Made by a program: the position numbers and the translations under genes
In this document: positions 6,734 to 11,785 of the stretch, in pieces
Numbering within the stretch: position 1 is the first letter of the stretch
Layout: every line of letters starts with the position of its first letter
Assembly (NCBI GenBank): GCA_023399815.1
Contig: JAEWOJ010000079.1
Location: 1-11,785, forward strand
Reading direction: 5' to 3'
Length of the DNA: 11,785 bases
DNA from: Pseudomonadota bacterium
Lineage (GTDB): Bacteria > Pseudomonadota > Gammaproteobacteria > Xanthomonadales > Xanthomonadaceae
The notes under the pieces: model-generated
What the model saw: only the letters and a program-made list of their open reading frames with translations
Databases searched by the model: none
What the model was told of the DNA's origin: nothing

Positions 6734-7609
6734 CTACTCCACGCCGCCGCGCGCGCGCAGCCCGGCCCGGTAGCGGCGGCTGCAGGGCAGCACCGTGGCG
6801 TCGCGCAGGTGGACGCGGGCGTCGCCGCTGTCCAGCGGCTCGATCGAAGCCAGCTGCGCCAGGTTGACGATGTAGCTGCGGTGGATTCGCACGAAGCGCT
6901 CCGGGTCGAGCCGCGCCTCGATGCCGGCGATGGTGCTGCGCAGCGGGTAGTCGTGGCCGCGTACCCGCAGGTTGACGTAGTTGCCGGCCGCCTGCAGCCA
7001 TTCGATGTCGACGGCGGCGACCAGGAACTCGCGGCCGAGCTTGCGTACCAGGAAGCGCTCGGGGCGCTCCACGGGTTCCACGGGCGGGCCTTCGTCGGGC
7101 AACGACAACAGCATCGCCTCGCCCTGCAGGCGGCGCAGCAACAGGCGGTAAGCCTCGATGGTCAGCACCATGCCGGCGTAGGAGCGCACGTCCTTCAGGT
7201 ATTCGTAGCCGAACTCGCGCCACCACGATCCGAAATCGTAGCTGTCCCCGACACTGGCGTAGGCCAGCTTGCGGATCGCGACCATCCCGGCCACGTGCAG
7301 GACCGACCAGGCCAGGCTGCCCAGCAGGTGCAACGGCAACAGTCGCCGCCAGTCATCCAGATGCAACGGGAAGCGCCGGGTGAACCAGACCACTGCCGGC
7401 ACCAACGCCAGCGCCGCCACGGCGGAGCTGGTTTCCCATACTGCCGGCTGCCAGGCGCTGAAATCCAGATGCTCCCGGCGCACGTCCATGTTCACGGTAA
7501 TGCTGTTGGCCAGTGCGCCGACGAGGTACTGGGCCACCCAGAATCCGATCTCGATGGAACGTCGCCACGGCTGGTAGCGCTGGTAGAGGGTCGGGGGCGT
7601 CGGATCCAT
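6734..7609 (-). CDS. Membrane-anchored LytTR-type transcriptional regulator
   Basis: Predicted DNA-binding regulator held in the inner membrane. From the ATG at 7609 it is 291 aa. The N-terminal half has about four hydrophobic segments (roughly 21-40, 57-76, 93-113, 143-158). A LytTR domain spans about 185-287 with the hallmarks DIEWLQAAGNYVNLRVRG (201-218), RSTIAGIEARLD and RFVRIHRSYIVNL (238-250). There is no receiver domain, so it is not a classical response regulator; the membrane part probably senses the signal or binds a partner. Open frame continues upstream to 7687 (26 more residues), but those residues are Arg/Pro-rich and cover the candidate operator and promoter. The gene diverges from the acyltransferase gene. 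From memory, RpfD of Xanthomonas is also a LytTR protein of the rpf region, so this could be its counterpart. I cannot show orthology and leave the symbol blank. Confidence 0.9.
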   Translation of the reverse strand: MDPTPPTLYQRYQPWRRSIEIGFWVAQYLVGALANSITVNMDVRREHLDFSAWQPAVWETSSAVAALALVPAVVWFTRRFPLHLDDWRRLLPLHLLGSLAWSVLHVAGMVAIRKLAYASVGDSYDFGSWWREFGYEYLKDVRSYAGMVLTIEAYRLLLRRLQGEAMLLSLPDEGPPVEPVERPERFLVRKLGREFLVAAVDIEWLQAAGNYVNLRVRGHDYPLRSTIAGIEARLDPERFVRIHRSYIVNLAQLASIEPLDSGDARVHLRDATVLPCSRRYRAGLRARGGVE

Positions 7610-7615
7610 CCGCGC

Positions 7616-7621
7616 ATTGTA
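7616..7621 (-). promoter_or_regulatory. -10 box for the LytTR gene; transcript probably leaderless
   Basis: TACAAT on the minus strand matches the sigma-70 consensus in five of six positions. The A of the ATG (7609) lies seven bases after its last T, where transcription normally begins, so the mRNA would have no leader. No Shine-Dalgarno sequence precedes this ATG, which fits. The -35 region (about 7639-7645) is poor (GACAGC or GGACAG), which suggests dependence on an activator. Confidence 0.5.
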
Positions 7622-7642
7622 GGGGCGGGCCCGATCGCGCTG

Positions 7643-7677
7643 TCCCCGGCTCGTCCCTGGGTTCCGCGGCTCGTCCC
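7643..7677. promoter_or_regulatory. Paired direct repeats, candidate LytTR operator
   Basis: TCCCCGGCTCGTCCC (7643-7657) and TCCGCGGCTCGTCCC (7663-7677) agree at 14 of 15 positions. They repeat at a 20-bp period, about two helical turns, with a 5-bp spacer. LytTR proteins typically bind two direct repeats on one face of the helix, about 20-22 bp apart. The core CGGCTCGTC agrees with 7 of 10 bases of the Pseudomonas AlgR box ACCGTTCGTC when aligned from one base upstream. The pair lies 34-68 bp upstream of the LytTR gene start, just behind its weak -35, and about 86 bp upstream of the acyltransferase start. One bound regulator could therefore control both divergent genes. The repeats are seen directly; the binding role is inferred. 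Confidence 0.6.
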
Positions 7678-7763
7678 AGACCCGCATCGCACGGTCACTC
7701 CGGGATGGAAGGACGGTACGAGGACGCGAACGCTGGCGACAATCCCGCTACCGGCCCTGCCGC

Positions 7764-8975
7764 ATGCAACGCCGCCACGACATCGACGCCCTGCGCGTCA
7801 TCGCCTTCTCCCTGCTGATCCTCTACCACTCGGCGATGGTCTATGTGGCCGACTGGGACTTCCACATCAAGAGCACGTACCAGGCCGAATGGCTGCAATA
7901 CCCAATGATCGCGCTGAATCGCTGGCGGATGCCGTTGCTGTTCATGATCTCCGGCATCGCCCTCGGCCTGGCGGGAATCGAAGGCCGCCGATGGCGTTTC
8001 GCCGGGGCGCGCAGCCTGCGCCTGTTGCTGCCGCTGGCGTTCGGCATGCTGGTGGTGGTGCCGCCGCAGACCTTCTTCCAGATCATTGCGCAGCATGGCT
8101 ACACCGGCAGCTTCGCGCACTTCTACGCGCTCTACCTCACCCACGGACTCTGCCGCGCCGGCCAATGCATGCTTACGCCGACCTGGAACCACCTGTGGTA
8201 CCTGGCCTACCTGTTGCCCTATACCCTGCTGTTGCTGGCGGCGGTTCCACTGCTGCGATGGTTGCGGGAACGGCTGGGGAATGCGGAGCCCGTGCGGCTG
8301 TCGGCCCTTCTGCTGCTGGCGCTGCCGATCCTCTGGCTGCTTGGCGTCCGCCTCTGGCTCGCCCCGCGTTTCGAGGAAACCCACGCCCTGTTCGATGACT
8401 GGGCCGTCCATGCCGAATCGCTGCCGCTGTTCCTGCTGGGCTACGTGCTGGCGACCCGCGCAGGGTTCTGGAACTGGGCGCGCCGGCTGCGCTGGCGAAC
8501 GCTGGCGGCGGCAGTGGTGGCGATCGGCGTGGAACTGGGCCTGCGCTGGCTCGGCCATCACCCGCCTGCCGGGCCGATGCCGGAATGGGCACTGCACGTC
8601 CCGTGGTACACGATCGAGCGCATCGCCCGCGTCACCTACACATGGATGGCGCTGCTGGCGATCCTCGGCTGGGGCCGCGCCCTGCTCGACCGTCCGCTGC
8701 GCTGGCTGCCCTATTGCAGCGAGGCGGTGTTCTCCTGGTACATCCTGCACCAGACCCTGATCGTCGCCCTCGCCTATTGGTTGATCCCGTTGCGGCTGGG
8801 TGCGGGCATCGAAGCAGTGCTGGTGGTGGCAGGCACGATCGCCGGTTGCCTGCTGCTGCACGAAGCGCTGATCCGCCGCATCGGCCGGCTGCGGCCATTG
8901 TTCGGACTCAAGCGGCAGCCGCAGGCACCGGCCATGCCCCTGCCCGGAACCGGGGTGGCCGACACGCGGCCCTGA
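7764..8975 (+). CDS. Acyltransferase 3 family membrane protein (OpgC-like)
   Basis: Integral membrane acyltransferase of the Acyltransferase_3 (OafA/OpgC/NodX) family. These enzymes move acetyl or succinyl groups from cytoplasmic donors onto extracytoplasmic glycans. The 403-aa product starts MQRRHDIDALRVIAFSLLIL, with the family's charged start, then YH (21-22; the conserved His), RMPLLFMISG (55-64) and RSLRLLLPLAFGM (83-95). WNHLWYLAYLLPY (141-153) and a late FSWYILHQTLIV helix match the OpgC-like branch, though the substrate cannot be told from sequence. I see about ten hydrophobic segments; the C-terminus is short and polar. No good Shine-Dalgarno sequence precedes the ATG. The gene diverges from the LytTR gene and converges on recJ. 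The shared repeat-bearing intergenic region suggests that the LytTR protein controls it, so surface-glycan modification may be the regulated output. Confidence 0.9.
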   Translation: MQRRHDIDALRVIAFSLLILYHSAMVYVADWDFHIKSTYQAEWLQYPMIALNRWRMPLLFMISGIALGLAGIEGRRWRFAGARSLRLLLPLAFGMLVVVPPQTFFQIIAQHGYTGSFAHFYALYLTHGLCRAGQCMLTPTWNHLWYLAYLLPYTLLLLAAVPLLRWLRERLGNAEPVRLSALLLLALPILWLLGVRLWLAPRFEETHALFDDWAVHAESLPLFLLGYVLATRAGFWNWARRLRWRTLAAAVVAIGVELGLRWLGHHPPAGPMPEWALHVPWYTIERIARVTYTWMALLAILGWGRALLDRPLRWLPYCSEAVFSWYILHQTLIVALAYWLIPLRLGAGIEAVLVVAGTIAGCLLLHEALIRRIGRLRPLFGLKRQPQAPAMPLPGTGVADTRP

Positions 8976-8982
8976 GCGCAAC

Positions 8983-9021
8983 GGCCGGGCTGCGCCGCCG
9001 ATGGCAGCGGCGCAGCCGGCC
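8983..9021. terminator. Bidirectional hairpin between acyltransferase and recJ
   Basis: GGCTGCGCCGC (8988-8998) pairs perfectly with GCGGCGCAGCC (9007-9017) around an 8-nt loop. After one bulged G (8987), GGCC (8983-8986) pairs with GGCC (9018-9021). It sits between the stop codons of two convergent genes and touches the recJ stop. No U-tract is seen on either side, so termination strength is uncertain. Confidence 0.6.
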
Positions 9022-10784
9022 TAGGCCGGCAGGCAGTGCTCGACGATCAGCTGGATCGCAGCGCCGCCCCGGTAGTCGTCGCCGACCAGGCGATAGGCCA
9101 GGTGCACGTGGCGGCCCGGATCGTTGCCGGTCCAGCCGCCGAAGTGGATGGCGTTGAGCGGCGCGGCCATGCCCGGCAGGCGCAGTTCCAGTTTCAGGTG
9201 GCGCTCTTTCAGCACGCGCCACTTCACGACCTCGAAGTGGCCGTCGAACAGCGGCTCGGGAAAGCCCTGCCCCCACGGCCCGGCAAGGCGCAGCGCCTCG
9301 GCGTGGCGGAAGTCGAGCTCGGCCGCGGACAGTTCGCCGTCGCTGAGCAGCTGCTGCTGCAGCAGCGCCGGGTCCAGCGTCGCCGTCACCTGTCGCTCGA
9401 ACGCGCTGCGGAAGGCGTCCAGGCGTTCCAGCGGCAGGCTCATGCCCGCCGCCATCGCGTGCCCGCCGAATTTATCGATCAGTCCGGGATGGCGCGCATC
9501 GACGGCCGCCAGCGCGTCGCGGATGTGGAAGCCGGGAATCGAGCGCGCCGAACCGCGCAGCGCCTGCGCGCCCGGTTCGGCCGGGGCGAAGGCGATCACC
9601 GGGCGGTGCAGGCGGTCCTTCATCTTCGAGGCGACCAGCCCGACCACGCCGGGGTGCCATTGCGCGTCGAACAGGCAGGCCGCGACCGGGCGCTGGCCGT
9701 CGTCGGCCAGCAAGGCGCGCGACACCGCCGCCTCGGCATCGTCGGTCATCAGCTGCTGCACCGCGCGGCGCTCGGCGTTGATCTCTTCCAGCAGCGCGGC
9801 GATCTCGCGCGCCTGCGCGGCATCCTCGGTGAGCAGCAGCTCGATGCCCAGCGCCATGTCCTCCAGGCGGCCGGCGGCGTTCAGGCGCGGCCCCAGCGCG
9901 AAGCCGATGTCGCTGGCGGTGAGCCGGCGCGCGTCGCGGCCGCTGGCCTCGATCAGGGCGCGCAGCCCGACGCAGCTCTTGCCGGCGCGCAGGCGGCGCA
10001 GGCCGGCGGCGACCAGGGCGCGGTTGTTGTCGTCCAGCGCGACGAGGTCGGCGACGGTGCCGACCGCAACGAGGTCGAGCAGCGACGCCAGATCGGGACG
10101 CGCTTGTTGAGAAGTGCGGCCATGGATGGCCGCATCTTGATTTTCGCGATCGGGATGATCGCCATAAAGCTTTCGCCGCAACGCCATCAGCACGTAGAAG
10201 ATGACGCCGACGCCGGCCAGCGCCTTGCTCGGGAAAGCGTCGCCATCGAGGTTGGGATCGACGATGGCGTCGGCCGCCGGCAACCGTTCGCCGGGCAGGT
10301 GGTGGTCGGTCACCAGCACCTGCCAGCCCAGCGCCTTGGCCGCGGCGACGCCGGCATGGCAGGCGATGCCGTGGTCCACCGTGACCAGCAGGTCCGGCTG
10401 CAGCGCCGCCAGTTCGGCCACCAGCGACGGCGACAGGCCATAGCCATGCACCATGCGGTTGGGCACCGCGTGCACCACGTCGCGCGCGCCGAGCAGGCGC
10501 AGGCCGCGCACGCCCACCGCGCAGGCGGTGGCGCCGTCGCAGTCGAAGTCGCCGACGACCAGGATGCGCCTGCCGCCGGCGATCGCGGCGGCCAGCAGCT
10601 CCACCGCGGCCGCCATGCCGCCCAGCAGCTCCGGCGCGTGCAGCTGCGCCAGCTTCGGCTGCGCCTGTTCCGGCGAACGCGCGCCGCGCGCGGCATAGAT
10701 GCGGCGCAGCAGCGGCAGGGTGTCCTCGTCCCAGTGCCCGCCCTCGGCGACCTCGCGGCGGACGATCTTCAGCGCATCACGCAT
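9021..10784 (-). CDS. recJ: Single-stranded-DNA-specific 5'-3' exonuclease RecJ
   Basis: DHH-family exonuclease that degrades single-stranded DNA 5' to 3' in recombination, mismatch and base-excision repair. From the ATG at 10784 (MRDALKIVRREVAEGG) it is 587 aa (E. coli 577). Metal-binding motifs are present: motif I VVGDFDCDGATA (77-88; D79, D81, D83), VTVDHGI with D137, the signature TDHH (159-162), and VAVGTVADLV with D246. The DHHA1 and OB portions follow, with KFGGHAMAAGMSL and AGPWGQGFPEPLFDGHFEV matching E. coli closely. Motif I has Cys where E. coli-type enzymes usually have Ala (DADG). Between the domain core and LLDLVAVGTVADLV there is a polar insert (about residues 206-230) encoded by low-GC, palindrome-bearing DNA. 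The start codon overlaps the 3' end of rpfE by 8 bp (ATGCGTGA), so translation is probably coupled. Confidence 0.97.
   Translation of the reverse strand: MRDALKIVRREVAEGGHWDEDTLPLLRRIYAARGARSPEQAQPKLAQLHAPELLGGMAAAVELLAAAIAGGRRILVVGDFDCDGATACAVGVRGLRLLGARDVVHAVPNRMVHGYGLSPSLVAELAALQPDLLVTVDHGIACHAGVAAAKALGWQVLVTDHHLPGERLPAADAIVDPNLDGDAFPSKALAGVGVIFYVLMALRRKLYGDHPDRENQDAAIHGRTSQQARPDLASLLDLVAVGTVADLVALDDNNRALVAAGLRRLRAGKSCVGLRALIEASGRDARRLTASDIGFALGPRLNAAGRLEDMALGIELLLTEDAAQAREIAALLEEINAERRAVQQLMTDDAEAAVSRALLADDGQRPVAACLFDAQWHPGVVGLVASKMKDRLHRPVIAFAPAEPGAQALRGSARSIPGFHIRDALAAVDARHPGLIDKFGGHAMAAGMSLPLERLDAFRSAFERQVTATLDPALLQQQLLSDGELSAAELDFRHAEALRLAGPWGQGFPEPLFDGHFEVVKWRVLKERHLKLELRLPGMAAPLNAIHFGGWTGNDPGRHVHLAYRLVGDDYRGGAAIQLIVEHCLPA
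10095..10169 (-). repeat. Palindromic low-GC insert within recJ
   Basis: Inside recJ the run TGCGGCCAT-GG-ATGGCCGCA (10115-10134) is an inverted repeat with 9-bp arms. A second one, GCGATC/GATCGC (10146-10151/10157-10162, 5-nt loop), follows. By hand count, 10101-10180 is about 55% G+C against roughly 70% around it. It encodes a polar stretch (DHPDRENQDAAIHGRTSQQ) that does not align with E. coli RecJ, at a linker between conserved blocks. It looks like an intragenic dispersed repeat kept in frame. I recall similar GGCCATGGATGGCC palindromes in Xanthomonadales genomes but cannot check here. Confidence 0.55.
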
Positions 10785-11721
10785 CGTACAGGGCCGCCAG
10801 CGGCTTCTTCCAGAAATGCCAGCGCTGGCCGCGATGGATGCGGTAGCGCGTGCCGTCCTCGAAATCGAGCAGCAGTTCGCGCAGTTCGCCGCGGGCGATG
10901 GCGTCGAGCAGCGGCGCGATGGCGTCGCGGGTGAGCTGTTCCAGCGAACGCAGCTGGCGCAGGTCCACCAGCGCATCGACGGCCTGTTCGCCTTCGCCCT
11001 GCTCCGGCCTGGCGCGCACCCCGGCCATCGCCGCCAGGCCCTGCAGCAGCGCGTCGCGGCTGCGCACCTGCGCATGACCGGTGCGCACCGATCCGGGCAG
11101 GCGGCCGGCACCCCAGAACCACAGCGAATTGACCGCGCGCTTGCCCTCGGCGACGCGCTGTTCGTTCCACGGATGCTGGTGCAGCACCACCTGCGCCTCG
11201 GTCAGCAGGGCGCGCCACTGGCGGCCGTTGTCGCCTTCGGGCAGGTGCGAGAACAGGTCGTCGCCCAGCGCCACGTCGGGCGCGGTGAACGCCGGCAGCG
11301 GCGTGTCGTCGGGCAGGCGCAGGTACCAGCGCGAGGGCGTCGGTGCGTCGAGCTGGAAGCCGAAGCCGGCGAACAGCGGCTGCAGCGCGGGCAGCAGCGC
11401 GACCACGTCGACCGGTTCCAGGCGCAGCGTCTCGGCCGAGGCCATCAGCCGCGCGCCCTGCATGTCCGGCGCCACGTTGGCCGGATCGGCACGCAGCCAC
11501 AGGCCGTCGCCGGCATCGCCGGCATCGACCTGGCGGGTCAAGGCCGCGGCCGACCACGGCAGCGGCTGTACCTCGAAATGCCGGCGCAGCTGCGCCGATT
11601 CGCCGGCGTCGCCCGCGCTGCGGGCGGCGCGGCCGAGGGCGGTCGCCACCTGCGCGGGCAAGGCGCCTGCCGGGAAGCGGCTGCGGGCGGGAAGCAGCAG
11701 GGTGGCTTTGGCGTGGGTCAT
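10777..11721 (-). CDS. rpfE: RpfE-type regulatory protein
   Basis: Member of the RpfE family, named from the rpf pathogenicity-regulation region of Xanthomonas and often labelled 'phosphoglycerate mutase' in databases without catalytic evidence. Molecular function is not established. From the ATG at 11721 (MTHAKATLLLPARSRF) it is 314 aa. A GTG at 11739 would add six residues. Family-like blocks are WLRADPANVAPDMQGARL (75-92), SRWYLRLP (130-137), LLTEAQVVLHQHPWNEQR (172-189) and NSLWFWGAGRLP (198-209). It ends in a Leu-rich segment followed by DFEDGTRYRIHRGQRWHFWKKPLAALYDA. There is no signal peptide, membrane helix or obvious DNA-binding motif, so it is probably cytoplasmic. Its stop lies inside the recJ start, giving an 8-bp overlap; rpfE-recJ pairing recurs in Xanthomonas and, as I recall, in Burkholderia. 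I assign it from remembered family motifs plus the recJ neighbour. Confidence 0.75.
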   Translation of the reverse strand: MTHAKATLLLPARSRFPAGALPAQVATALGRAARSAGDAGESAQLRRHFEVQPLPWSAAALTRQVDAGDAGDGLWLRADPANVAPDMQGARLMASAETLRLEPVDVVALLPALQPLFAGFGFQLDAPTPSRWYLRLPDDTPLPAFTAPDVALGDDLFSHLPEGDNGRQWRALLTEAQVVLHQHPWNEQRVAEGKRAVNSLWFWGAGRLPGSVRTGHAQVRSRDALLQGLAAMAGVRARPEQGEGEQAVDALVDLRQLRSLEQLTRDAIAPLLDAIARGELRELLLDFEDGTRYRIHRGQRWHFWKKPLAALYDA

Positions 11722-11744
11722 GGAGTGCTCGCAATCCACCTGTA

Positions 11745-11760
11745 GGCCTGTATGCAGGCC
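11745..11760. repeat. Short inverted repeat upstream of rpfE
   Basis: GGCCTG (11745-11750) and CAGGCC (11755-11760) surround a TATG loop. It lies 24 bp upstream of the rpfE ATG and just before a REP head, and CTGTAG precedes it at 11740-11745. It could be a REP-derived remnant or a small operator in the rpfE leader; the sequence does not decide between these. Confidence 0.4.
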
Positions 11761-11765
11761 AGAAC

Positions 11766-11785
11766 CTGTAGGAGCGACGCCAGTC
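11766..11785 (+). repeat. GTAG-type REP element, cut by window end
   Basis: The last 20 bases are identical to the right REP copy between prfB and lysS (minus strand, 1620-1639), starting CTGTAGGAGCGACGCC. The element continues beyond the window. It lies upstream of rpfE. Confidence 0.8.

Noticed and set aside
7690..7763. Promoter for the acyltransferase (GACAAT at 7737-7742)
   Set aside because: The hexamer is a partial -10 match, but I see no -35 at proper spacing, so I did not list it as a feature.
6809..8398. A 529-codon plus-strand open frame spanning the LytTR gene and acyltransferase
   Set aside because: It runs antisense to the LytTR domain and then out of frame through the acyltransferase; neither half resembles a protein family.
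9036..10934. A 632-codon plus-strand open frame
   Set aside because: Antisense to recJ, whose catalytic motifs are intact.
10777..11721. True phosphoglycerate mutase activity for the RpfE-type protein
   Set aside because: None of the catalytic motifs of either phosphoglycerate mutase class is visible; the database label appears to be a legacy name.

Overview
This is a GC-rich stretch (roughly 70% G+C by eye) from a gammaproteobacterium of the Xanthomonadales/Lysobacteraceae type (Lysobacter, Luteimonas, Pseudoxanthomonas, Xanthomonas relatives). That placement rests on three things: the gene content, REP elements with a GTAG head at both ends of the window, and the combination of lysS-prfB with recJ-rpfE. 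From memory of Xanthomonas and Xylella genomes, these four genes flank or belong to the rpf (regulation of pathogenicity factors, DSF quorum sensing) region. I therefore expect rpfG/rpfC/rpfF-type genes left of base 1, but they cannot be seen here.

Layout. Left block, minus strand: prfB (release factor 2, with a textbook +1 programmed frameshift) followed by lysS (lysyl-tRNA synthetase, cut by the window edge within a few codons of its end). An inverted pair of REP sequences lies between them. Next, on the plus strand, come two tandem paralogues encoding exported beta-rich repeat proteins (PPC-like repeats with DDDGG acidic motifs). The first is a predicted lipoprotein starting with TTG; the second is a signal-peptidase-I type secreted protein starting with GTG. 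An exported six-cysteine DUF1176 protein follows them. Facing it on the minus strand is a membrane-anchored LytTR regulator, divergent from a plus-strand acyltransferase-3 membrane protein. Their shared 154-bp intergenic region holds two 15-bp direct repeats at a 20-bp period, a plausible LytTR operator. Right block, minus strand: rpfE then recJ, overlapping by 8 bp.

How they fit together. prfB-lysS and rpfE-recJ are housekeeping or conserved pairs. The central 6 kb (2.9-9.0 kb) is a cell-envelope and regulatory insert: three exported proteins, a membrane-bound transcription regulator and a membrane acyltransferase. The best candidates for new biology are the LytTR/acyltransferase pair with its repeat operator and apparently leaderless promoter, the tandem DDDGG-repeat protein pair, and a palindrome-bearing, low-GC in-frame insert inside recJ that looks like a repeat element converted to coding sequence. 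I found no CRISPR array, tRNA, rRNA, transposase or phage gene.
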